Shown: positions 1 to 7,593 of the stretch, one piece after another
How positions within the stretch are numbered: position 1 is the stretch's first letter
How the letters are laid out: every line of letters begins with the position of its first letter
From: an uncultured bacterium
GTDB lineage: Bacteria; Patescibacteriota; Minisyncoccia; Phycocordibacterales; UBA9973
Length of the DNA: 11,942 nucleotides
Direction: 5' to 3'
Assembly: GCA_903825265.1 (NCBI GenBank)
Contig: CAIJZW010000013.1
Coordinates: 1 to 11,942, forward strand
The notes under the pieces: generated by a model
The model's input: the letters and a program-made list of their open reading frames with translations, nothing else
The model's database searches: none
Told to the model about the DNA's origin: nothing
Made by a program: the position numbers and the translations under genes

Positions 1-392
1 AAACTTCCTGAATTACTATTATTACTTCCAGATTGACTACTATAAGCACTTGCTCCCATATTTGAATTTGTTGAATTTGAATTGTTGTCGTAATTTACAT
101 ACTTACCACTATTGTTTGTATTTGCTTGTGCAAGTGTATTTGTTTTTGTAGCGTTTGTTGTATTTGATACTGATGGAGAAACAGGCTGTGCTACAGTTTT
201 AACTTGTGGTGCTAAATAAGCATAAGGTTGCTGTTGAGCAAAACTATTACTGTATGACAAAGGAGTTAAAGTACTTGTATCAATCATACTTGCTCTATAA
301 CCTAAATCAGCAGCAAAGGTATAATTAAAACCTGCAAGAAAAACAGCAAAAACAGAAAGTAATATTAAATTTTTGAATGTTGTATTTTTCAT
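1..392 (-). CDS. Secreted Ser/Asn/Thr-rich protein, N-terminal fragment (3' end outside window)
   Basis: The reading frame opens at the ATG at 392-390 and stays open to the window edge, giving about 130 residues with no stop. It begins MKNTTFKNLILLSVFAVF, a classic Sec signal peptide: Lys near the start, a hydrophobic core to about residue 20, and a probable cleavage site after FAA near residue 28. The mature part has no recognisable fold in the visible region. It is Pro/Gln/Thr-rich and then strongly Ser/Asn-rich (about residues 85-130), as in linker or stalk regions of surface proteins. A near-consensus promoter lies directly upstream with its -10 only 6 bases from the ATG, which supports this start and suggests a leaderless mRNA. 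It is divergent from the M1 peptidase. I do not recognise the family and infer only that it is exported and possibly surface-exposed. Confidence 0.85.
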   Translation of the reverse strand, partial: MKNTTFKNLILLSVFAVFLAGFNYTFAADLGYRASMIDTSTLTPLSYSNSFAQQQPYAYLAPQVKTVAQPVSPSVSNTTNATKTNTLAQANTNNSGKYVNYDNNSNSTNSNMGASAYSSQSGSNNSNSGS

Positions 393-398
393 ACTGGT

Positions 399-428
399 AT
401 TATAGCATATAAACATACCTTTTGTCAA
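399..428 (-). promoter_or_regulatory. Strong consensus promoter of the secreted-protein gene
   Basis: On the minus strand there is a TTGACA (423-428), an 18-base spacer, and TATAAT (399-404) preceded by TGC (extended -10). Only six bases separate the -10 from the ATG, so the expected transcription start falls at or beside the A of the start codon. Confidence 0.8.
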
Positions 429-503
429 GTAGTTTAAAACCAATAAAAAACATTGATAAATAATGATATTTTATAAAATTACATAATTTGTCTATTTGTA
501 ATG

Positions 504-509
504 TATAAT
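504..509 (+). promoter_or_regulatory. -10 element of the M1 aminopeptidase gene
   Basis: A perfect TATAAT ends 7 bases before the ATG at 517. No convincing -35 is present at 16-18 bases upstream and there is no Shine-Dalgarno. The geometry predicts a leaderless mRNA. Because the region is very AT-rich, chance cannot be excluded. Confidence 0.6.
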
Positions 510-516
510 AAAAAGC

Positions 517-3081
517 ATGGAATCAAAAACAAGAAATCATAAGTCAATTCGACTTGAAAGTCATATATACCCTACTTATTATAATCTAAAATTAAAACCA
601 GATCTTTCTTCTTTTACATTTGAAGGTGAAGAGATAATAAAAGTAACAGTAGAGAAAGAAACAAAACAAATCACTCTACACAGTAAAGATCTTGATATAA
701 AAACAGTAAAAATAATATCAGAGAATGATAATCAATTTTCAGATAAAATTACTTATAATACAAAAAACGAAACAGCAACATTTCATTTTAAAAAGATAAT
801 TAAAAAAGGACAATTAGACATTTCAATAGTCTTCTTAGGGATAATTAATGAAAGTTTGCGTGGTTTTTATAAAAGTAAATATACAATAGACAAAAAAGAA
901 AAATATATAGCAACAACACAATTTGAAGCAACCGATGCAAGACGAGCCTTCCCTTGTTTTGATGAACCTGCACATAAAGCAATTTTCGAGGTATCTTTAG
1001 TAATACCAGAAAATCATACAGCTATATCAAACACACTACCAACAGAAATAAAAGAACATAGTTCTGGGTATAAAATAGTATCATTCTCTCCTACCCCTAT
1101 CATGTCGACATATCTACTTGCTTTTATAATAGGAGAATTTGAATACATAGAAGGAAAAACAAAAAATGGTGTCAAAATTCGTGTTTTTACGACTTCTGGT
1201 AAAAAACACCAAGCTCATTTTGCTCTTGATGTCGCAATCAAATCTCTTGAATTTTATAATGATTATTTTGATACAGAGTACCCACTTCCTATTCTTGATC
1301 TTATTGCCATTCCCGATTTTGAAAGTGCTGCAATGGAGAATTGGGGTGCAGTAACTTTTAGAGAGACTGCTCTTCTTGTGGATGAAAATCATACGTCTCT
1401 TTCAAATAAACAATGGGCTGCTATTGTTATAGCTCACGAACTTGCCCACCAGTGGTTTGGTAACCTAGTGACAATGTCGTGGTGGACAGATCTATGGCTC
1501 AATGAAGGATTTGCTTCTTATATGGAAAATTTATGTGTAGACCACATGTTCCCTGATTGGCATATTTGGGATTTATACATAGCAGACCGCTACGAGGTAG
1601 CACTTAAGCTTGATTCCCTCTCAAATTCACATCCGATAGAAATAGAAGTTCATCACCCAGACGAAATTAATGAAATATTCGATATGGTTTCTTATGCAAA
1701 AGGATCTGCTGTTATCCGTATGTTAGCTGAATTTCTAGGTGAGAATAAATTCAAAGAAGGATTACGTCATTACATAAAAAAATACAGTTATAAAAATACT
1801 AAAACAATAGATTTATGGAATTCTTTTGAAGAAGTAAGTGGTAAACCTGTAATTAAAATGATGTCTTCTTGGACAAAACAAACAGGTTATCCATTAATAA
1901 CACTAACAAATAATCCTAAACATTGTTTAGAAATAAAACAAGAAAGATTTTTCTCTAGTCGTATATCTTTTAAAAATAATAAAGCTAAAAATATCTGGGA
2001 AATTCCTCTAAGTTATGAAAGTAATAAAGAAATTCAAAAGATACTTTTAACAAAAAACAAATCCCCGCTTATCGGAACTAATATAGGGAAAGTTAATAAA
2101 GAAGAAAATACTTTTACGCGAGTTCGTTATGATAAAGAAACTTTAAATAATATTAAAAGTGAAATAGAAAATGGAACACTTTCTATTAAAGATAGACTTG
2201 GAGTTATTAGAGATTTATTTGCTCTAGCTGAAGGTGGTTATATAAGTACAGTTGAAGCGCTTGATTTTTCTCTAGTATATAAAAATGAAACTGAATTTAT
2301 AGTTTGGTCAGAGATTGCAGGTGGTATAAATAAAGTTGCAAATATAATAAATAATGAATCTTTTAAAGAAAAATATAAAGAATATGCTCTTTCTCTATGG
2401 AGCCCTCTTTCAAAAAGAATGGGATGGGACCATAAAAAAGGAGAAGATCACTCTCAAACATTTTTACGTAATTTAGCCTTATCGCAAGCTTCATATTATG
2501 GAGATAAAAACATAACAAAAGAAGCTAAAAAAATATTTAAGAATAGGAACAAATTACCAATCCGAGCTGATATTCGTGGGGTTATTTATAATATAATAGC
2601 TTTAAATGGAGGAGAAAAAGAATGGAAATTATTTGAAAAAATGTATAAAAAAGAAGAATTTCATGAGGAAAAAGAAAGATTTGCTCGAGCTCTTACAATC
2701 TTTAAAGATGAAAAACTTCTTTTAAAAACTTTAGACTTTGCAATATCTAATAATGTAAGAAATCAAGACACTCCTCAAATGATTGCTCAAGTATGGCAAA
2801 ATTCTTATGGAAAAAATTTAACATGGAAATTTATCAAAAAAAATTGGAAAACAATTCTAAAGAATTATGGTGAAGGTGGACATTTCCTTTCTAGGCTTTT
2901 GTCCCCTCTTGGAAATCATACAAATTCAAAAGATCTAAAAGAAATTAAAAATTTCTTTTCTAAAAATATAGCACCTGGATCAGAAAGAACACTTGAGCAA
3001 TCGTATGAAAAGATTGAATCAAATATTGAATGGTTAAAAGAAGACAAGAAATCAATAAAAGATTGGTTAACAAACTTTTAA
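517..3081 (+). CDS. M1 family zinc aminopeptidase (aminopeptidase N-like)
   Basis: This is a complete 854-residue M1 metallopeptidase, which removes N-terminal amino acids from peptides. The N-terminal beta-saddle domain (about 10-205) contains the conserved ARRAFPCFDEPAHKA stretch at 141-155. The thermolysin-like catalytic domain carries the substrate-anchoring motif as AAMEN (271-275, usually GAMEN, so Gly is replaced by Ala), the zinc site HELAH (307-311) followed by the third ligand E330, general base E308, and catalytic Tyr393. A C-terminal helical region of the ERAP1_C type occupies about 520-854. There is no signal peptide or membrane segment, so it is probably cytoplasmic, serving peptide turnover and amino-acid scavenging. 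The start is supported by TATAAT just upstream. The gene meets rnhB tail to tail. Length and architecture are full; the family call is secure, while substrate preference cannot be read from sequence. Confidence 0.97.
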   Translation: MESKTRNHKSIRLESHIYPTYYNLKLKPDLSSFTFEGEEIIKVTVEKETKQITLHSKDLDIKTVKIISENDNQFSDKITYNTKNETATFHFKKIIKKGQLDISIVFLGIINESLRGFYKSKYTIDKKEKYIATTQFEATDARRAFPCFDEPAHKAIFEVSLVIPENHTAISNTLPTEIKEHSSGYKIVSFSPTPIMSTYLLAFIIGEFEYIEGKTKNGVKIRVFTTSGKKHQAHFALDVAIKSLEFYNDYFDTEYPLPILDLIAIPDFESAAMENWGAVTFRETALLVDENHTSLSNKQWAAIVIAHELAHQWFGNLVTMSWWTDLWLNEGFASYMENLCVDHMFPDWHIWDLYIADRYEVALKLDSLSNSHPIEIEVHHPDEINEIFDMVSYAKGSAVIRMLAEFLGENKFKEGLRHYIKKYSYKNTKTIDLWNSFEEVSGKPVIKMMSSWTKQTGYPLITLTNNPKHCLEIKQERFFSSRISFKNNKAKNIWEIPLSYESNKEIQKILLTKNKSPLIGTNIGKVNKEENTFTRVRYDKETLNNIKSEIENGTLSIKDRLGVIRDLFALAEGGYISTVEALDFSLVYKNETEFIVWSEIAGGINKVANIINNESFKEKYKEYALSLWSPLSKRMGWDHKKGEDHSQTFLRNLALSQASYYGDKNITKEAKKIFKNRNKLPIRADIRGVIYNIIALNGGEKEWKLFEKMYKKEEFHEEKERFARALTIFKDEKLLLKTLDFAISNNVRNQDTPQMIAQVWQNSYGKNLTWKFIKKNWKTILKNYGEGGHFLSRLLSPLGNHTNSKDLKEIKNFFSKNIAPGSERTLEQSYEKIESNIEWLKEDKKSIKDWLTNF

Positions 3082-3084
3082 TAT

Positions 3085-3705
3085 CTAACTAATAAATGTT
3101 TTACGATGGATTGAAGTTAATCCATGTTTTTTGATTGCTTCATAATGTGCTTTTGTTCCATACCCAGAATGTTTTTCAAAACCATATTCTGGATATTCTT
3201 TAGCATATTTTGTCATTACAGCATCACGAGTAACCTTCGCCATAATAGACGCCATAGAAATAACAGGATGAAGTTCATCACCTCTTATTATCGTTTCTTG
3301 ATTCACATATTCTTTTGGTGCATGTAATCCTCCATCAAGAAATATTTTTAACGTAGTAAACGGAGCAGGAAGTTCTTTTTGTGAAGTAATCTTTTTTAGC
3401 GATTCATCTAGTGCTTTCTGAATACATTTTACAATTCCAAATTTATCAATATTTAAAGAAGATACAAAAGACACGGAGTAGTCGCAAAAGCCTTCAGCTT
3501 TTGCGACCTTAAGATATTCAAACCAAACTTCCCTTTGCTTTTTTGAGAGTTTCTTAGAATCTTTAAGTTTAGGTAACTTTTTCTCTTTTTGATTTTCTAA
3601 AATTTTTTCATCTTTTATCAAAAATGCACAGACTGCTACCGGCCCTGCTATTGGCCCCCTACCAACTTCATCTATTCCGACAATATATTTACAGCTTTTG
3701 TCCAT
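3085..3705 (-). CDS. rnhB: Ribonuclease HII
   Basis: This is a 206-residue RNase HII, which cleaves the RNA strand of RNA/DNA hybrids and nicks at single ribonucleotides left in DNA, starting ribonucleotide excision repair. The family signature GIDEVGRGPIAGPVAV is at 10-25. The four acidic metal-binding residues are D12, E13, D124 (in FLDGG) and D161 (in AKVTRD). The DSKKLS motif (49-54) and the C-terminal YGFEKHSGYGT segment (174-184) are present. Length is normal, with a slightly extended Lys/Glu-rich stretch at 31-46. It is divergent from dnaE across 38 bases and convergent with the M1 gene with only 3 bases between stop codons. A -10 (TATGAT) lies 8 bases before the ATG and there is no Shine-Dalgarno. 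A 10-bp inverted repeat lies inside the gene. Confidence 0.97.
   Translation of the reverse strand: MDKSCKYIVGIDEVGRGPIAGPVAVCAFLIKDEKILENQKEKKLPKLKDSKKLSKKQREVWFEYLKVAKAEGFCDYSVSFVSSLNIDKFGIVKCIQKALDESLKKITSQKELPAPFTTLKIFLDGGLHAPKEYVNQETIIRGDELHPVISMASIMAKVTRDAVMTKYAKEYPEYGFEKHSGYGTKAHYEAIKKHGLTSIHRKTFIS
3481..3507. repeat. Perfect 10-bp inverted repeat inside rnhB
   Basis: GTCGCAAAAG (3481-3490) is followed by a 7-base loop and its exact complement CTTTTGCGAC (3498-3507). It is more GC-rich than its surroundings and encodes residues around 67-76 of RNase HII (VAKAEGFCD region). No U-run follows on the rnhB strand, so it is not an obvious terminator. It could be a small palindromic element, an mRNA hairpin, or chance. 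Confidence 0.6.
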
Positions 3706-3713
3706 ATAGAGCT

Positions 3714-3719
3714 ATCATA
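3714..3719 (-). promoter_or_regulatory. -10 element of rnhB
   Basis: TATGAT on the minus strand ends 8 bases before the rnhB ATG (3705). The -35 is poor. The expected start of transcription is within about two bases of the ATG. It lies only 10 bases from the opposite-facing dnaE -10. Confidence 0.55.
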
Positions 3720-3726
3720 CATTATT

Positions 3727-3735
3727 TGCTATACT
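3727..3735 (+). promoter_or_regulatory. Extended -10 promoter of dnaE
   Basis: TGC followed by TATACT (3730-3735) forms an extended -10 that ends 8 bases before the dnaE ATG (3744). There is no good -35, as expected for a TGn-type promoter, and no Shine-Dalgarno. The position that would hold a -35 is occupied by the rnhB transcription start region. Confidence 0.65.
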
Positions 3736-3743
3736 AAGAAAAC

Positions 3744-6704
3744 ATGGAAAAATCAGAACTTAACTCCAATTTCATACATTTACATACGCACTCTCATTAT
3801 TCCCTTTTAGATGGACTTTCTAAAATCCCAGACATGGTAAAAAATGCCAAAAAGAATGGGATGAATGCTTTGGCAATCACAGATCATGGAAACATGTATG
3901 GAGCTATTGAACTTTATAAAGAAGCTCAGAAAGCAGGAATAAAGCCAATCATAGGAATAGAAGCATATATAGCTGAACGCAGTAGAACCGATAAAGAACC
4001 TGGGGTAGATAATAGACGATATCACTTAACACTCTTAGCGAAAAACAAACAAGGATACAAAAATTTGATGCGCTTAGTAACAAGAGCTAATCTTGAAGGT
4101 TATTATTATAAGCCTCGTATGGATAAAGAAATTTTAAGAGAACACAGCGAAGGTATCATCTGTCTTTCTGGTTGTATGGGAAGCCAACTTTCTCAAGCTA
4201 TCTTAGCTTCTAATAATGAAAAAGCAGAAGCTTTAATTTTAGAACATCAAGACATTTTTGGTAAAGAAAATTATTTTCTTGAAGTGCACTCTCATCCACA
4301 TGTAGAAAATGACAAAAAATTAAGAGATGGAATCATAGCTCTTGGAAAGAAATTTAATATTCCCGTTGTTGCTGGTCAGGACTCTCACTATCTTTGTATT
4401 GATGATTTTAAAGCTCATCATACCCTCTTGGCAGTTAATACAGGAACAGATAGTAAAGAAGGAACTCGTTTCGAATTTCCAGAAGATGACTTCTCTTTAA
4501 TAGATGAAAAAACTGCTCTTAAATATTTCAAAGATATTCCAATTGCTGTTTCAAATACAAAAATAGTTGCTGATTTATGCGAAGAGTATGACCTAGAACT
4601 CGGGAAAGCATACTTCCCTGATTTTCCAATTCCAGAAGGAACAACAGCAGATGAAGTATTAAGAGAACTTGCATATAAAGGATTTGAATATAGAAGATTA
4701 GAACAAACACAAGTCTATATCGATAGATTAGAATATGAACTTAAAATTATTAAACAGAAAGGATACCCAGCCTACTTTTTAGTTGTTTCTGATTTGTTGC
4801 AATTTTCAAGAGATAATGGGATTTATACAAACATCAGAGGATCTGTTGCTGGATCTCTTACAACTTATTTAACAGGAATCACGAAAGTTGATCCTATTGC
4901 ATACAAACTTCCATTCGAAAGATTTTTAAATCCAGAACGTCCTTCTCTTCCTGATATAGATATGGACTATGCTGATAATCGTCGAGATGAAGTTATTGCT
5001 TATGCCAAAAGAAAATATGGAGAAGATAAAGTTGCTCAAATAGGTACTTTTGGAACCATGATGGCGAAAGGTTCTGTTAAAGATGTAGCCCGTGCTCTCG
5101 GCTATCCTTATAGTATAGGAGATAGAATATCTAGCATGATTCCTCTTGGATCTCAAGGTTCAGCTATGACAATAGATCATGCTATTAAAATAGTTCCCGA
5201 ACTTAAAGATGCTTATAAAAATGAAAAAGAAACCAAAGAAATAATAGATCTTGCTCGTAAAATGGAAGGATGTGTACGTCATATTTCAGTTCATGCGGCT
5301 GGAGTTGTTATGGCACCTAGACCTCTTTATGAATTCACTCCTATTCAATATGATCCTAAAGGTGGGCATATTATTACTCAATATGATATGTATAGTATCG
5401 AAGATGCAGGATTACCAAAATTCGATTTCCTAGGAATAAGAAACTTAGCAATTTTAGCCGAGGCTGTTAAATTAGTTAAAAGAATACACAATATAGATAT
5501 AGATATAGATCGTATTCCTCTAGATGACAAAAAAACTTTTGAAATTCTTGCAAATGGAGAAACTAGTGGTCTATTCCAGCTAAATGGTTCAGGAATGACT
5601 AGATATTTAAAAGAGCTAAGACCTTCTACTATACATGATATAAATGCGATGGTTGCTCTTTATCGTCCAGGACCGATGGAATCTATTCCTGAGTATATCA
5701 AACGTAAGCATAATCCTAATCTTATTACTTACCTTGATCCTAGATTAAAAGATATTTTAGACCAATCATTCGGAGTTATAACATACCAAGATGACGTCAT
5801 GATGACAGCGATTAAACTTGCTGGTTACTCTTGGCTTGAAGCTGATAAACTTCGTAAAGCTATGGGTAAAAAAATTCCAGAGGTTATGGAAGCAGAAAAA
5901 GGCAAATTACTTGAAGGATTCGTAAAAAATGGAATGACAGAAAAAAAAGCTCAAGAGTTCTGGGCACTAATCGAACCATTCGCCGCTTATGGATTCAATA
6001 AGGCCCATGCTGCAAGTTATGGTCTTGTTGCATACCAGACTGCCTATATGAAAGCAAACTATCCAGTGGAGTATATGACAGCAATCATGACTTCTGAATC
6101 AGGTGATATTGAAAAAGTAGCTGAAATCATACATGAATGTGAAAAAATGAAAATAAAAGTTTTACCACCAAACATAAACGAAAGTTTTGGTGGATTTACA
6201 GTTATAAAAGGTAGTGATAACAAAACAGATAGAACTATTCGTTTCGGCTTTTATAATATTAAAAATTTAGGAGTTGATATAGCTGATTCAATCATAGAAG
6301 AAAGAAAGAAAAATGGCCAATTCAAATCTTTATCTAACTTCTTTGAAAGAATTAATCATAAAAATTTAAATAAAAAATCAGTTGAAGCTCTAGCTAAGTG
6401 TGGGGCTATGGATGGACTAGTAACACACAGAAATATAATTATGGGTAATTTAGAAAAGCTAATTGCTTTTAATAAAGAATCTCGTGGTATAAATGCTCAA
6501 GACTCACTTTTTGGAGATATAGGTGGTATCGAAGTTAAATTATCTCTTGATGATCAAACAGAGGCATCTCTACAAGAAAAATTAACATGGGAAAAAGACT
6601 TGTTAGGATTGTATGTTTCTGGACATCCTCTTGATAATTACAAAGAAAAAATAGAGAAATTTGGTACTTTAATAAAAAAAAATAAGAGAGGAATTGAAGG
6701 TTAA
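3744..6704 (+). CDS. dnaE: DNA polymerase III alpha subunit, frame-interrupted before the OB fold
   Basis: This is the catalytic subunit of the replicative polymerase. The 986-residue frame holds an N-terminal PHP domain (about 8-270; H14/H16 of the HTHSH motif, TDHG 46-49, QDSH 212-215, so the metal site looks intact and could support proofreading). It also holds the palm with PDIDMD at 403-408 (catalytic D404 and D406) and the third Asp D561 in FDFLG, plus finger and thumb regions. Tandem helix-hairpin-helix DNA-binding sequence lies at about 830-893, and the SGHPLDNY segment at 959-966. The usual GxGRGS nucleotide-binding loop reads TNIRGS (362-367), keeping R365, G366 and S367. The frame ends at a TAA just after a nine-A run; the OB fold it should enter continues one frame over. 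With one A fewer the product would be about 1,067 residues, a normal length for DnaE without a long tau-binding tail. Confidence 0.96.
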   Translation: MEKSELNSNFIHLHTHSHYSLLDGLSKIPDMVKNAKKNGMNALAITDHGNMYGAIELYKEAQKAGIKPIIGIEAYIAERSRTDKEPGVDNRRYHLTLLAKNKQGYKNLMRLVTRANLEGYYYKPRMDKEILREHSEGIICLSGCMGSQLSQAILASNNEKAEALILEHQDIFGKENYFLEVHSHPHVENDKKLRDGIIALGKKFNIPVVAGQDSHYLCIDDFKAHHTLLAVNTGTDSKEGTRFEFPEDDFSLIDEKTALKYFKDIPIAVSNTKIVADLCEEYDLELGKAYFPDFPIPEGTTADEVLRELAYKGFEYRRLEQTQVYIDRLEYELKIIKQKGYPAYFLVVSDLLQFSRDNGIYTNIRGSVAGSLTTYLTGITKVDPIAYKLPFERFLNPERPSLPDIDMDYADNRRDEVIAYAKRKYGEDKVAQIGTFGTMMAKGSVKDVARALGYPYSIGDRISSMIPLGSQGSAMTIDHAIKIVPELKDAYKNEKETKEIIDLARKMEGCVRHISVHAAGVVMAPRPLYEFTPIQYDPKGGHIITQYDMYSIEDAGLPKFDFLGIRNLAILAEAVKLVKRIHNIDIDIDRIPLDDKKTFEILANGETSGLFQLNGSGMTRYLKELRPSTIHDINAMVALYRPGPMESIPEYIKRKHNPNLITYLDPRLKDILDQSFGVITYQDDVMMTAIKLAGYSWLEADKLRKAMGKKIPEVMEAEKGKLLEGFVKNGMTEKKAQEFWALIEPFAAYGFNKAHAASYGLVAYQTAYMKANYPVEYMTAIMTSESGDIEKVAEIIHECEKMKIKVLPPNINESFGGFTVIKGSDNKTDRTIRFGFYNIKNLGVDIADSIIEERKKNGQFKSLSNFFERINHKNLNKKSVEALAKCGAMDGLVTHRNIIMGNLEKLIAFNKESRGINAQDSLFGDIGGIEVKLSLDDQTEASLQEKLTWEKDLLGLYVSGHPLDNYKEKIEKFGTLIKKNKRGIEG
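6674..6682 (+). other. dnaE: Nine-A run, probable frameshift or slippage site in dnaE
   Basis: Upstream reading is ATA AAA AAA AAT AAG and stops 20 bases later. The OB-fold frame opens just after a TAA at 6673-6675, so the switch must occur between about 6676 and 6701. Reading the run as eight A residues gives IKKIREELKVNTPITV, which looks like ordinary DnaE sequence at this junction. Transcriptional slippage on a long A run, a +1 ribosomal shift, a true mutation, or a one-base homopolymer error would each explain it. Confidence 0.85.
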
Positions 6705-6948
6705 TACTCCTATTACTGTAGCTGCTATCATAGATGATATTCGTATAGTTACAACTAAAAAGAATGACCGTATGGCTTTCATTAAAATCTCTGATTACAC
6801 AGGATCAATAGACGCAGTAGTATTCTCTAAGCTTTTTGAAGCTAATAAAGATATTTTAATTAAAGACACAATTATAGCTCTTCAAGGTAAAATAACAGAA
6901 AGAAATGGAGAAAAAAGTATAATGATAGACACCTTTAAAAAAATATAG
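6694..6948 (+). CDS. dnaE: DnaE C-terminal OB-fold segment, out of frame with the main dnaE frame
   Basis: This 84-residue frame is the OB-fold (single-strand DNA binding) domain of polymerase III alpha. It carries the pattern PITVAAIIDDIR, then KKNDRMAFIKISDYTGSIDAVVF, split here by a few changes from the typical family wording, then a closing GKITERNGEKS strand pair. The coordinates begin at a TTG (6694), 11 bases before the end of the upstream frame. That start is the first possible one and may never be used, because the frame is open back to 6676 and reads naturally as a continuation of the main protein. A GAGAGG lies only 3 bases before the TTG, too close for a good ribosome site. I think this is the end of one dnaE gene rather than a separate gene. 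A palindromic terminator begins on the base after its TAG stop. Confidence 0.85.
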   Translation: MKVNTPITVAAIIDDIRIVTTKKNDRMAFIKISDYTGSIDAVVFSKLFEANKDILIKDTIIALQGKITERNGEKSIMIDTFKKI

Positions 6949-6995
6949 TTAATATAAAAACCTCTTGGCTAAAAGCCAAGAGGTTTTTATATTAA
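6949..6995. terminator. Bidirectional terminator between dnaE and the lysozyme-fold gene
   Basis: A perfect 21-bp stem (6949-6969 with 6975-6995) has a 5-base loop. The core CCTCTTGGC/GCCAAGAGG is flanked by AAAAA and TTTTT, so it works as an intrinsic terminator on both strands. It separates two convergent genes, starting directly after the dnaE-end stop and ending 5 bases before the stop of the opposing gene. Confidence 0.92.
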
Positions 6996-7000
6996 TATTT

Positions 7001-7573
7001 TTAAATGACTTCAGTCTCATCATTAATCATCTTCATTATTTTTACAACCTGATTAGGATAATTATGAATAACTGAATTATAACTTCTTAAAATTTGTAAT
7101 GTAGTTTTACCATCATAATGACTAGCTGTTCTAGGATTATTACCTCCAAGACTCTTAGCCACTATCTCAATAGAATCATCTATTGATTTAAAATTCATTT
7201 TACATGAACCATAACCGAATACACTGTGTGTAGCCTTCTTACAAGCACTTTTACCTCCAGTACTCTCTCTCATGGCAATAGCTGGTAAAAGTCTCCAGTC
7301 TATATCATTATTCTTAGCTTCTAAGGCAAATTTCATTCCATAGCCTTCAAGAGGTGCATCATATAGTGCAAAAAATGCATCTATTTGGTCTGCCTGTTTC
7401 TTAAGATCCTCCTTTTCTTGCGTTGTTATCACAGATGGAGCAACCTCAACTTTATTATCGTTAATAAGAGTCATGTCAGATATTTTTTGTACCCCTGTAA
7501 GTGGTATAACCACAGCTAACATAGGGATAGCAACAATCGACTGCAAATAACGTACTATATTTTGTTTATTCAT
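7001..7573 (-). CDS. Membrane-anchored or secreted lysozyme-fold peptidoglycan hydrolase
   Basis: This 190-residue protein starts with a hydrophobic segment (about 11-27) after a short basic N-terminus, an uncleaved anchor or signal peptide, followed by a linker. Residues about 78-185 resemble the glucosaminidase / lytic transglycosylase-like lysozyme superfamily. A helix reading DIDWRLLPAIAMRES (90-104) places the likely catalytic Glu at E103. FGYG (119-122) follows, then the helix SIDDSIEIVAKSL (130-142) and a YNSVIHNYPNQVVKIM segment (165-180). C111 and C124 could form a disulfide. The likely role is cutting peptidoglycan glycan strands outside the membrane, in wall remodelling or cell separation. 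The start codon overlaps the stop of a tiny upstream ORF (ATGA), and the gene has an unusually long leader. The fold is fairly sure; the exact bond cleaved is not. Confidence 0.8.
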   Translation of the reverse strand: MNKQNIVRYLQSIVAIPMLAVVIPLTGVQKISDMTLINDNKVEVAPSVITTQEKEDLKKQADQIDAFFALYDAPLEGYGMKFALEAKNNDIDWRLLPAIAMRESTGGKSACKKATHSVFGYGSCKMNFKSIDDSIEIVAKSLGGNNPRTASHYDGKTTLQILRSYNSVIHNYPNQVVKIMKMINDETEVI

Positions 7574-7593
7574 ATTTGATGGAAACGTACCAT
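7570..7593 (-). CDS. Possible 7-codon upstream ORF overlapping the hydrolase start
   Basis: An ATG at 7593 encodes MVRFHQI and ends in TGA, which shares bases with the ATG of the hydrolase gene (ATGA at 7573-7570). An AAAGAG lies 6 bases before this ATG. The arrangement is typical of translational coupling, but the ORF is so short that chance is a real possibility. Confidence 0.4.
   Translation of the reverse strand: MVRFHQI

Noticed and set aside
1114..1392. Minus-strand 92-codon frame inside the M1 gene, and other frames such as 9023-9208, 9262-9459 and 10479-10691
   Set aside because: They overlap well-supported genes on the other strand, have Phe/Ile/Ser-rich compositions typical of reversed coding DNA, and show no domain or start signal.
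6694..6948. The OB-fold frame as an independent single-strand DNA-binding protein gene
   Set aside because: It has no promoter or proper ribosome site, and its sequence continues DnaE exactly at the expected point, so a frameshifted dnaE end is simpler.
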